DNA from: Congregibacter brevis
GTDB lineage: Bacteria > Pseudomonadota > Gammaproteobacteria > Pseudomonadales > Halieaceae
Length of the DNA stretch: 64,000 nucleotides
NCBI RefSeq assembly: GCF_045689245.1
Contig: NZ_CP136865.1
Span: 3,224,001-3,288,000, forward strand
Direction of reading: 5' to 3'
Positions 54,357-62,260 of the stretch are shown one piece after another. The position numbers and the translations under genes are program-made. Positions within the stretch are counted from its first letter, which is position 1. Every line of letters starts with the position of its first letter. Under the pieces are notes generated by a model that was given only the letters and a program-made list of their open reading frames with translations, was not told where the DNA came from and did not search any database.

Positions 54357-55057
54357 TGACCGACAACAGTTACGTCCAGCGACGCTCAGAAATAGAAACC
54401 TATTTCGATAGAACTGCGTCTGACGCATGGACAAAACTCACTTCTAACGCGCCGGTAAGCCGCATTCGTCAAACTGTACGTGCGGGGCGCGATGAAATGC
54501 GCGACACGCTGCTCTCCTGGTTACCGAAAAACCTCGAGGGATGCCGTGTTCTGGATGCCGGCTGCGGTACCGGATCGGTCGCAGTGGAACTTGCGACCCG
54601 AGGTGCGCAGGTTCTTGCCGTAGACCTCTCGGCAACCCTCATCGAGATCGCCAGGGAGCGCCTTCCCTCAGACATTGGTAAGGGCCATATTGATTTCGAG
54701 GTCGGCGATATGGCCGCCCTCGCTACAGGCGAATTCGATCATGTCTTGGCAATGGACTCTCTGATCCATTACGACGTCGAAGACGGCATCGAAGTACTGA
54801 ACAGCCTCGCTCCACGTGTGCGTAAGAGCATGGTGTTTACCCATGCTCCGAGCACAGTGTTACTTGAGATCATGCACGCCACGGGAAAACTCTTCCCCAG
54901 GGGTGATCGTGCGCCAGCGATACAGCCGGTAAGCCCTAGGCGACTCGATCGCATGATCCAGTCACAGGAAACGCTGCAATCCTGGGAGCGAGGTCGAGTA
55001 TCCCGAGTAAACAGTGGGTTCTATATATCCCAAGCCTGCGAGTTACGCCGTCGGTGA
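54356..55057 (+). CDS. bchM: Mg-protoporphyrin IX methyltransferase BchM
   Basis: S-adenosylmethionine-dependent O-methyltransferase acting after Mg chelation and before AcsF. The SAM motif is RVLDAGCGTGSVAVELA near residue 62; VGDMAALATGEFDHVLAMDS follows. The family element GDRAPAIQPVSPRRL lies near residue 182. Length 233. Overlaps the next gene (GTGA). Confidence 0.95.
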   Translation: MTDNSYVQRRSEIETYFDRTASDAWTKLTSNAPVSRIRQTVRAGRDEMRDTLLSWLPKNLEGCRVLDAGCGTGSVAVELATRGAQVLAVDLSATLIEIARERLPSDIGKGHIDFEVGDMAALATGEFDHVLAMDSLIHYDVEDGIEVLNSLAPRVRKSMVFTHAPSTVLLEIMHATGKLFPRGDRAPAIQPVSPRRLDRMIQSQETLQSWERGRVSRVNSGFYISQACELRRR

Positions 55058-56481
55058 ACCTGACTACGATCACAGATCGTATTTTCCCTTCGGGAGCAGT
55101 GCTTGCACTGGTTCCCTTTGCGGACGCCGTTAGCGGCGATCTCCCCTTGCCGCGCCTGGCAAGACTCTCACTATTTCAAATCAGTGTGGGTATGGCGTTG
55201 GTCCTACTCAACGGCACCCTAAACAGAGTGATGGTCCTCGAAATGGGGCAATCCGCTTGGTTGGTGTCACTCATGGTATCTCTGCCACTGTTTTTCGCGC
55301 CATTAAGAGCACTCGTAGGATTCCGTTCAGATCATCACAAGTCCCTACTGGGCTGGCGTCGCGTACCTTACATTTGGGGCGGCAGCATGACGCAGTTCGG
55401 CGGATTGGCGATCATGCCCTTTGCCCTCATAGTGCTTGCAGATCCTACAGCAGGCCCTGAATGGTTGGGCCCTTTGGCTGCAGCATTCGCTTTTCTTATG
55501 GTCGGTGCGGGCCTGCACATCACGCAAACCGCGGGGCTAGCATTGGCGACAGATCTCGCCACAGACAATACCCGCCCCAAGGTTGTGGCACTGCTCTACG
55601 TGATGCTGCTTCTAGGAACTATTCTGAGCGCACTCCTGTTCTCAATGCTTCTCGATGATTTTTCAAATCTCAAACTGATCAAGGTTATACAGGGCGCTGC
55701 TATAGCGACCATCGTATTGAACGCCATTGCTCTTTGGCGGCAAGAGAGTCTCATGCCATCCCGCACAGACCCCGAGCGGCCGCGACCAAGTTTCTCTCAG
55801 AGCTGGGGCGCATTCACCGAATCAAGCCAAACCAAGCGCTTGCTTCTAGCAATAGGCTTGGGCACCGCCGCTTTCAGCATGCAGGACATTCTTCTGGAGC
55901 CCTATGGGGGCGAGGTACTGGGCATGTCTGTTAGTGCAACTACGGGACTATCCGCTATCTGGGGCCTTGGCATGTTGATCGCCTTCGCACTGTCCTCAAA
56001 ACGCTTAAGCATGGGTTCAGACCCTATCCGACTATCCGGTTATGGCGCTGCTCTGGGCCTTTTCGCTTTTGCTGCGGTCATTCTGTCGGCCCCCCTCAGC
56101 TCGCCTTGGCTCTTCAAAATAGGTGCCGCGTTTATTGGTCTGGGTGGCGGGTTCTTTGCCGTTGGAACTCTCACCGCTGCCATGGCGTTGGGTAACGACG
56201 AAGAGAAAGGTTTGGCGCTGGGAGCCTGGGGCGCGGTGCAAGCGACCGCCGCAGGGCTTGCAATCGCGGCGGGCGGCGGCTTGCGCGACTACATCACTCA
56301 CCTTGCGGTGAATGGGAAGCTCGGCGCCGCGCTGATGGATCCGGTGACGGGCTATAGCGCCGTTTACCACATTGAAATACTGCTGCTCTTTGCAGCACTT
56401 ATCGCACTGGGACCGCTGGTACGCGGCCCGGGGCAGGTCGGGAAAGATAGCAATTTTGCTTTGCATGAATTTCCGAGTTGA
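55054..56481 (+). CDS. lhaA: LhaA, PucC-family LH1 assembly protein
   Basis: 12-helix BCD-family major facilitator needed for light-harvesting 1 assembly in Rhodobacter. Traits: LPLPRLARLSLFQISVGMALV, NGTLNRVMVLEMG and GFRSDHHKSLLGWRRVPYI. 475 residues from GTG 55054. The position between bchM and puhA is the conserved lhaA place. It follows bchM with a four-base overlap, so is expressed with the superoperon. Confidence 0.93.
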   Translation: MNLTTITDRIFPSGAVLALVPFADAVSGDLPLPRLARLSLFQISVGMALVLLNGTLNRVMVLEMGQSAWLVSLMVSLPLFFAPLRALVGFRSDHHKSLLGWRRVPYIWGGSMTQFGGLAIMPFALIVLADPTAGPEWLGPLAAAFAFLMVGAGLHITQTAGLALATDLATDNTRPKVVALLYVMLLLGTILSALLFSMLLDDFSNLKLIKVIQGAAIATIVLNAIALWRQESLMPSRTDPERPRPSFSQSWGAFTESSQTKRLLLAIGLGTAAFSMQDILLEPYGGEVLGMSVSATTGLSAIWGLGMLIAFALSSKRLSMGSDPIRLSGYGAALGLFAFAAVILSAPLSSPWLFKIGAAFIGLGGGFFAVGTLTAAMALGNDEEKGLALGAWGAVQATAAGLAIAAGGGLRDYITHLAVNGKLGAALMDPVTGYSAVYHIEILLLFAALIALGPLVRGPGQVGKDSNFALHEFPS

Positions 56482-56508
56482 CTTAGACCCTGACAGGGAG
56501 GAACTGAA

Positions 56509-57276
56509 ATGGGTACTGGAGCTATAACCGAGTACATTGATTTAGCACAGCTGACGCTATACGCATTCTGGCTGTTTTTCTTCGGACTTGTGGGTTATCT
56601 GCACCGCGAGAACAAGCGCGAGGGATATCCTCTGGTGGATTCTCATAACGAACGATACCGGGGCGGCGACCTCTTCGGCATGCCTGAAGAGAAAACGTAC
56701 ATTCTTCCCCATGGCCAAGGCACGCGTTCCGTTCCCAAGGAAGACCCACCGGGCTACGAGCTCAAGGCAGAGCAGCCAGTGCCGGCTCCCGGATTTCCTC
56801 TGGAGCCCACAGGCAACGCAATGCTCGATGGTGTTGGTCCTGCGGCTTGGGCGATCCGCCCGGAGAAACCGGATCTCAACCACGACCACGGCACCCCTCG
56901 GATTATTCCCATGCGCATAGCAGAGGACTGGAGCGTAGAAAGCCGCGATCCCGACCCCCGTGGCCGCCCGGTGTATGGCGTTGACGGCCAGCAGGGAGGC
57001 ACGATTACCGATCTATGGATTGACCTCAGTGAGCCCTGTGTGCGCTACCTCGAAATCAATGCGGGTGAGCGTCGGGTGATGATTCCCATGACCTTTGCAC
57101 GCATTAAGTCAAACGGCGACGTCGTCGCAAAATCTGTTTGCGGAAAGCATTTCGCCGACGCTCCAACTACGGCTAACCCGGACTTTGTCACGCTTCAGGA
57201 AGAAGACAAGATCGGCGCTTACTACGGTGGCGGTTACCTTTATGCTCTCCCTGAGAGGACGGAGCCAATACTATGA
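56509..57276 (+). CDS. puhA: Reaction centre H subunit PuhA
   Basis: H subunit of the photosynthetic reaction centre: one N-terminal transmembrane helix (residues about 10-32, LTLYAFWLFFFGLVGYLHRE) followed by a cytoplasmic PRC-barrel domain (residues about 110-250, with GTITDLWIDLSEPCVRYLEI). It caps the L-M core on the cytoplasmic side and affects quinone protonation. Length 255. Ribosome site gggagg at 56497-56502. Overlaps puhB by four bases. Confidence 0.96.
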   Translation: MGTGAITEYIDLAQLTLYAFWLFFFGLVGYLHRENKREGYPLVDSHNERYRGGDLFGMPEEKTYILPHGQGTRSVPKEDPPGYELKAEQPVPAPGFPLEPTGNAMLDGVGPAAWAIRPEKPDLNHDHGTPRIIPMRIAEDWSVESRDPDPRGRPVYGVDGQQGGTITDLWIDLSEPCVRYLEINAGERRVMIPMTFARIKSNGDVVAKSVCGKHFADAPTTANPDFVTLQEEDKIGAYYGGGYLYALPERTEPIL

Positions 57277-57932
57277 GTGTGACGGAATACGAAGACGAGC
57301 CCATTCGTGGACTCCCCGGCTACCTGCCGAGCGACGAAACTCTGGTCTGGCAGGGTGAGCCTGACTTCAAGGTGATGGCCCGACGAGTCTTCCACCTCAG
57401 AACGGTAGCCATTTATTTTGCGGTACTGATTGCTGTTCACCTCGCCGTTCAAGCCACTGGCAATGCATCGCTGGCAGATGTCATTTTGGGCAGCAGCTGG
57501 ATGCTTGGTCTCGGCTTGCTGGCAATTGGCATACTCGCCCTCCTCGCTTACGCCTATGCGCGAACAACGATTTATACCCTAACCGATAAACGCTTAGTGC
57601 TCCGCTTTGGAGTGGCGATGCCGATGATGGTGAATATCCCGCTGAATATTGTGAGCGCAGCGGACATGTGTCGTTACGCTGACGGCGGCGGCGACATTGT
57701 GCTTTCACTGGATCAAAAGAAACGTCTTTCCTACATGATGCTATGGCCCAACGTCCGTAGCTGGAGGGTGAACCCGACTCAACCAGCATTGCGTAGCATT
57801 GCAAATATTGAAGAACTGGCCGAAAGCCTTGCAAGCGTTGTTAACAGCGCGACCAAGACTGGCCGTGAAGAAAGCACCACGGTGATGAGTCAAGACAGTA
57901 GTGAACATGGCGCTGCACTAAGCGCGTCTTAA
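57273..57932 (+). CDS. puhB: Photosynthetic complex assembly protein PuhB
   Basis: Membrane protein with three hydrophobic segments (residues about 40-60, 73-90, 110-130) and a PH-domain-like (YdbT/bPH2) region: TIYTLTDKRLVLRFGVAMPM. N-terminal RGLPGYLPSDETLVWQGEPD is the family start. Needed for reaction centre assembly in Rhodobacter capsulatus. Length 219 is usual. Third of the puh genes. Confidence 0.93.
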   Translation: MSVTEYEDEPIRGLPGYLPSDETLVWQGEPDFKVMARRVFHLRTVAIYFAVLIAVHLAVQATGNASLADVILGSSWMLGLGLLAIGILALLAYAYARTTIYTLTDKRLVLRFGVAMPMMVNIPLNIVSAADMCRYADGGGDIVLSLDQKKRLSYMMLWPNVRSWRVNPTQPALRSIANIEELAESLASVVNSATKTGREESTTVMSQDSSEHGAALSAS

Positions 57933-57947
57933 GCGGCGCGAGGATCT

Positions 57948-58460
57948 ATGACTTTGAGCAATGCTGTAACACCTGAACAATCCGGAGGGCGAGCCAGCAC
58001 TCTGGATCCCAGTTCTCGAGCACTCCTAGTAGGCTTGGCGATATTTGTTTTGGCAATCCTCGCTGCGACCCTCTTCGCCCGTCTGACGGGATACTCCATG
58101 AACTCTATCCCCGAGTCTACCGTGGTGGACGTTCGAGAGCTGGGCTTTCGGGATCTACCTAACGGTGTGGTCGAAGTATTTGAGTGGAACAGTAAAAGCG
58201 CTATCGCAGCGATTCCTTCTGGCGAAGGCGCATTCCTCCGAGGCGTAGTACGCAGCCTCGTGCGCCAACGCCGAGGGCTGGATTCAGGAATAGCTTCGCT
58301 GTTTGAGCTCACGCGCTACGATGATGGCCGCCTCGTCTTATCTGACCCCGCCACAGGCGAGCAGATAGATCTGGTCGCATTTGGCTCAACCAATATCGCC
58401 GTATTTTCAGCACTCATGGACGCTCCGCTGCCTCAAGCGGATTCAGTCAACGGCTGGTGA
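57948..58460 (+). CDS. puhC: Photosynthetic complex assembly protein PuhC
   Basis: Single-pass protein (helix about residues 27-47) with a periplasmic domain, R. capsulatus puhC homologue. Conserved region VVDVRELGFRDLPNGVVEVFEWNS; length 170. Ribosome site cgagg before ATG 57948. Its role is in assembly of the RC-LH1 supercomplex. Overlaps puhE by four bases (GTGA). Confidence 0.9.
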   Translation: MTLSNAVTPEQSGGRASTLDPSSRALLVGLAIFVLAILAATLFARLTGYSMNSIPESTVVDVRELGFRDLPNGVVEVFEWNSKSAIAAIPSGEGAFLRGVVRSLVRQRRGLDSGIASLFELTRYDDGRLVLSDPATGEQIDLVAFGSTNIAVFSALMDAPLPQADSVNGW

Positions 58461-59284
58461 TCGATTACCTCCTAGCACTGGCCACAGTAACTCTGGCCTG
58501 GTGGATAAGCACAGGGCTTGTGCTTTTGCTGAACAGGCTGGGCCTTCAGTGGCAAAGAGGCAGCATGCTCGCAGTGACTGTCCTTGTGATTTTGTCTCTT
58601 ATCTACCTCCCCGGACGCAGTGAAGATCGGAGCGCGGCCGGCGCGCTCTTAGGCTTTGGGCAAGGCTTGGTAATCTGGGCGTGGCTTGAAATGACTTATC
58701 TCATGGGAGTAATCACCGGTCCCAGAAAAACCGCTTGCCCTAGCCAGGCATCCACCCTGCAGCGATTTTGGTTAGGTTTGCAAACAAGTCTGTATCACGA
58801 GATCTCCGTCATCACCATGGTAGCTGTGGTGGTGGTCGTCGCTGGGGATGGCCCAAACCAGGTAGCCGCTGCGACCTGTGTATCGCTCTGGCTTATGCGC
58901 TGGAGCGCTAAACTCAATCTGTTTCTTGGTGTGCGAAACTATAATAGTGACTGGTTTCCGGACCACCTAAAGTATCTGGATAGCTACACGCGTCGCGCTT
59001 CCATGAACTGGCTGTTTCCCGTGTCCGTCACCATTGGTACCGCCGTAGCCGCTTTATTGCTGGTACAGGCGATGGCGACCGTTGACCCGTTTTTGCGCAG
59101 TGCCAATTTGCTGGTGAGCGCTCTATTGAGCCTCGCGGTTCTCGAACATTGGTTTTTGATGTACCCCTTTGGGGAGTCGGTGCTTTGGCGCTGGGCCTTA
59201 GCTGCCCCCGCTGATGCTACAAGCTCGCAGGATGTGACTGACACAGGCAATGTTCGCAGACTCCAGGTTCCCAAACACCCTTAG
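58457..59284 (+). CDS. puhE: PuhE-type photosynthetic complex assembly protein 2
   Basis: Polytopic membrane protein (about seven helices, 275 residues), known as putative photosynthetic complex assembly protein 2 and as puhE in R. capsulatus, where it modulates bacteriochlorophyll synthesis. Starts at GTG 58457. GVRNYNSDWFPDHLKYLDSY near residue 156 is family specific. In alphaproteobacteria acsF usually follows; here a 269-base non-coding gap follows, then the HemN-like gene. Confidence 0.9.
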   Translation: MIDYLLALATVTLAWWISTGLVLLLNRLGLQWQRGSMLAVTVLVILSLIYLPGRSEDRSAAGALLGFGQGLVIWAWLEMTYLMGVITGPRKTACPSQASTLQRFWLGLQTSLYHEISVITMVAVVVVVAGDGPNQVAAATCVSLWLMRWSAKLNLFLGVRNYNSDWFPDHLKYLDSYTRRASMNWLFPVSVTIGTAVAALLLVQAMATVDPFLRSANLLVSALLSLAVLEHWFLMYPFGESVLWRWALAAPADATSSQDVTDTGNVRRLQVPKHP

Positions 59285-59553
59285 TTCAATCTCGACAGAA
59301 AAACCACTTTTCTCATGACTTTTAATTTCTTGTTAAAACTTGACCGAATCCCGACGGGACGCTACTTTTACTCCAGCACCTTGATGAATGCCCCGACGCT
59401 TGGCGTCCATCCTGCCGTCAGTAAAGTGGGTCTCCTTAAAAGCAGTCTCGCCTTACTACTCATGACGGACTCATATAGGCCCGACAAAGGCCATGATAAT
59501 AAGCCAAGCAATCGTCCGAAGATCTTCACGGGATGTGCTGAGGAACAGTCGCC

Positions 59554-60897
59554 ATGATAAACAGCGACAACAACGAAGCTCGGATGATCATCACCTCCGG
59601 GCAAGAAGTAGCCAGTAGCACGAAGCTGTTCGACACGGGCCTGTCTTTCGACCCGAGCGTGTCTCATAACGATTACATCGCCGCTCTCGTAGAAGAGAAA
59701 CGCAATACGAGCGAAGCTCTGTCGGTGTACGTACACCTACCCTTCTGTCCTTCCCGATGCTTAAGCTGCGACCACCAAACCAGCGTCAGTCACGACCATC
59801 AACAAATCGATCACTATCTCGACGCTCTAGAGATTGAGTTACAACTTGTGACCGACCATCTGGGTCGTGGGCGCCGGCTCCAGCAGCTCCATCTCGGCGG
59901 CGGCACACCAAATTACCTGTCGGAACTGCAGCTGGTAAGGCTCGTTGATATTCTCGACAAACATTTTACGATTGACGACCAAACAGAGTCGTCTCTAGAG
60001 GCAAACGCGCATAGAGCTTCCGTATCCCAGCTATCGCTGCTCCACGGGCTTGGCTTTCGCAGTTTAAATCTTGAGCTACGCGATCTTGATCCTACGGTTC
60101 AGCAGGCTTTAGGGCGACATCAGTCGCTCCCCGTGATTCGCGATGTGGTAGAGAACGCCCGTCAGATAGGCTTCACCACCGTTGCCACAGATCTTGTCTA
60201 TGGCTTGCCCATGCAGAGCGCGTCTAGTGTCCAGAAAACCGTCGAAGATCTACTGGCATTGGCACCGGACCGGGTGTCCTGCTACACCTATTCGCGGCGT
60301 GCGAATCATTTCCAACATCAACGGGCCATAGATTCTCAGCAGCTCCCGTCTATCGCGGACAAGGTGGCAATCTTCAGCCGCATAGTCGATAAGTTTTGCA
60401 GCTCCGGATATGAATGGATCGGCTTAGATTGCTTCGCCCGCGATCAGGACAGCATCAGCCAAGCCCATCGCAACGGTTCCCTCCAGCGGAATTGGATAGG
60501 CTACACAGCGCAGCCAGGACGAGGGGTGATTGGATTAGGCAGTAGCTCCATGACTGACATCTCAAGTATCTGCGTTCAAAACCACTCTGATATAGCGCAG
60601 TGGCGAGAGAGCCTTGAGCGCGGCGAACTCCCCATGAGTGCTGCGGCAAGGCTTAGCCCTAATGTTCGGGCCCGCCGCCAAGCGCTATCGGATCTTATGT
60701 GCAACCTACATCTGACCGACGATAAACACACCTTACTTGATGGGTCCCAGGACTACCCTGCACTGAAGGCGTTAAAGGAAGACGGTTTGGTAGAGATCGA
60801 CGGAGACCGGTTGACTATGACCGAGGCAGGACGCTACACCTTGCATCAGGCCTGTGGTGACTCGTCACCTATGTACCGCTGGCGTAGCATTGCCTAA
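59554..60897 (+). CDS. hemN: HemN-like oxygen-independent coproporphyrinogen dehydrogenase
   Basis: Radical SAM enzyme of tetrapyrrole synthesis, converting coproporphyrinogen III to protoporphyrinogen IX without oxygen. The cluster motif is CPSRCLSC (Cys65, Cys69, Cys72); in E. coli HemN it reads CxxxCxxCxC, but the fourth position here is His74. GGGTPNYLSELQL and the SAM-binding regions are intact, length 447 as in HemN (457). The 269 bases upstream contain no clear FNR or PpsR site. Oriented away from the bch superoperon and convergent with idi. Confidence 0.87.
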   Translation: MINSDNNEARMIITSGQEVASSTKLFDTGLSFDPSVSHNDYIAALVEEKRNTSEALSVYVHLPFCPSRCLSCDHQTSVSHDHQQIDHYLDALEIELQLVTDHLGRGRRLQQLHLGGGTPNYLSELQLVRLVDILDKHFTIDDQTESSLEANAHRASVSQLSLLHGLGFRSLNLELRDLDPTVQQALGRHQSLPVIRDVVENARQIGFTTVATDLVYGLPMQSASSVQKTVEDLLALAPDRVSCYTYSRRANHFQHQRAIDSQQLPSIADKVAIFSRIVDKFCSSGYEWIGLDCFARDQDSISQAHRNGSLQRNWIGYTAQPGRGVIGLGSSSMTDISSICVQNHSDIAQWRESLERGELPMSAAARLSPNVRARRQALSDLMCNLHLTDDKHTLLDGSQDYPALKALKEDGLVEIDGDRLTMTEAGRYTLHQACGDSSPMYRWRSIA

Positions 60898-60930
60898 AGC
60901 CTCCTAGCACTAAAGCCTGGGCTGCCGTCG

Positions 60931-61530
60931 CTACGCTGCGCCGCGTTGATCGGGTGTTTTGATATCCTGAACAAAGCTTTCGAGCTGAGCACCATAGCGC
61001 GTTCGGAGCGCAGACCACTCCTGCCGAAACCACGGCGTGAGGTCCTCAGGAGACTCGGTGTGCCAGGCATCGACCTCATCAAGGCTTAGCCAGCGCCATT
61101 CCATCACTTCTTCAGCATGAGCCGATATCTCTTCGTCGCCAATGGCACTTGCCAAATACACGTGACATAACTCGTGCTCACTGCCCACATCTTCGTAACG
61201 CGCCTGATACTCAAATTTGTAAACCGGCGTCGCTACTGCATCAATGCCTAATTCTTCGCGTATACGGCGCTTTACTGCAGAGCCGATAGTCTCGCCTCTG
61301 CGGGGGTGACTACAACAGCTGTTGGTCCAAAAACCTGGCCACAGCGGTTTCTCCAGACTTCGTCGATGAACTAGAAGTTGTCCACGATGGTTAAACAGAA
61401 ACGCAGAAAACGCCCGGTGCAGCACGCCAACACCTTGATGGGTTTGAAATTTATTGCGATAGCCAATCACCCTGTCGTCGCTATCGACCAGAATAAGTTC
61501 TTCGCTCGCGAATGATACGGGCGCTCGCAT
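60931..61530 (-). CDS. idi: Isopentenyl-diphosphate delta-isomerase, type I
   Basis: Nudix-fold isomerase interconverting IPP and DMAPP, feeding carotenoid and phytyl-chain synthesis. Motifs: GVLHRAFSAFLF, the catalytic-Cys loop WTNSCCSHPRRGE and EELGIDAVATP; Glu in the EVMEWRW element. Start taken at ATG 61530 (199 residues); a TTG at 61581 has a better ribosome site (aagga g, 8 bases upstream), so the true start may be there. Follows pufA on the same strand and is probably read by puf transcripts. Confidence 0.9.
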   Translation of the reverse strand: MRAPVSFASEELILVDSDDRVIGYRNKFQTHQGVGVLHRAFSAFLFNHRGQLLVHRRSLEKPLWPGFWTNSCCSHPRRGETIGSAVKRRIREELGIDAVATPVYKFEYQARYEDVGSEHELCHVYLASAIGDEEISAHAEEVMEWRWLSLDEVDAWHTESPEDLTPWFRQEWSALRTRYGAQLESFVQDIKTPDQRGAA

Positions 61531-61655
61531 AACGCTCACACTACCCTCGGCTTTGCCTGACTCGCTTTCGACTTCGGACAAGAACGGCACTCCTTTTTGG
61601 GCAGTCCATGTGCTCAAGCTGAGACAGCACGATGGCTTAAACAGAACAAGAAACG

Positions 61656-61685
61656 GTGCCCACGACCGGGGGAGGCCGTGGGCAC
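61656..61685 (-). terminator. Hairpin downstream of pufA
   Basis: A 9-bp perfect stem (GTGCCCACG at 61656-61664, CGTGGGCAC at 61677-61685) with a 12-base loop, starting 24 bases after the pufA stop and before idi. The minus strand continues with a T-rich stretch, so partial termination is possible. In Rhodobacter, hairpins after pufA protect the pufBA mRNA segment. Confidence 0.72.
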
Positions 61686-61708
61686 ACTAAGTTGCAATGC
61701 CCGATGCG

Positions 61709-61900
61709 CTAGCTGCGCGAGGGGGGCAGTGCCTCCATGTGCTGGGCCGTTGAAGCACCTGCCATCGAATCACCTTCGATCCAGTTGTACTTCGCGGTGC
61801 TCAGCAAAATAAAGTGAATCAAGATCGCTAACGTAAAAAGAAAGATAGCATTCGCTACCAATATTCTACGAGGATCAAAAATCATCCACATTTTATGCAT
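61709..61900 (-). CDS. pufA: Light-harvesting 1 alpha chain PufA
   Basis: 63-residue LH1 alpha polypeptide from ATG 61900, with ribosome site aaggag 7-12 bases upstream. MWMIFDPRRILVANA leads into a single transmembrane helix (residues about 13-34) where His29 ligates the bacteriochlorophyll; KYNW follows after it as in other LH1 alpha chains. The frame extends upstream but this start matches family N-termini. Encoded 66 bases after pufB. Confidence 0.95.
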   Translation of the reverse strand: MHKMWMIFDPRRILVANAIFLFTLAILIHFILLSTAKYNWIEGDSMAGASTAQHMEALPPSRS

Positions 61901-61966
61901 TACGCATCTCCTTAATAAAAAGCGACACACCAAGGTGCGACGCAGGTTCAGTCTCTAAGTCGATCC

Positions 61967-62110
61967 TTAGAACCACGGTCTCCAGGACCACACCAAAAGG
62001 TGTGCGACCACGGCTACTGCGACAAAACCCAGAGTGCTTTTCACATACAAGCTGTGAAACTCTCTGGCCGCACCATCTGAGAGCCCTGTAAGGCTGCTAG
62101 ATTCGCTCAT
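61967..62110 (-). CDS. pufB: Light-harvesting 1 beta chain PufB
   Basis: Short 47-residue gene, ATG 62110 to TAA 61967-61969, ribosome site gggag 10 bases upstream. The sequence SLTGLSDGAAREFHSLYVKS precedes one helix (residues about 25-44); His37 in VVAHLLVWSWRPWF is the bacteriochlorophyll ligand and the WRPWF end is the LH1 beta hallmark. With pufA it makes the LH1 antenna. Lies after pufC by about 150 bases in which a small TGCGT-N6-ACGCA hairpin (62235-62250) follows the pufC stop. Confidence 0.95.
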   Translation of the reverse strand: MSESSSLTGLSDGAAREFHSLYVKSTLGFVAVAVVAHLLVWSWRPWF

Positions 62111-62260
62111 GGTTTGATTACTCCCATGTCAACTACGTTTCCCCAGTACGCCGAAACGAACTGGGGGCCTTCACAGCGCTGCAGACACCTTCAACTTTCA
62201 CGGGGACTACTAGACACTGCACCTACAATGCGCCTGCGTGAACAGACGCACTACAGATTC

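Noticed and set aside
59285..59553. FNR or PpsR site before the HemN-like gene
   Set aside because: TTGTTAAAACTTGACC and TTGATGAATG resemble half sites but lack the correct spacing or second half.
59315..59557. 80-residue open frame between puhE and the HemN-like gene
   Set aside because: No ribosome site, no recognisable sequence, and it overlaps the start of the HemN-like gene. Treated as non-coding.
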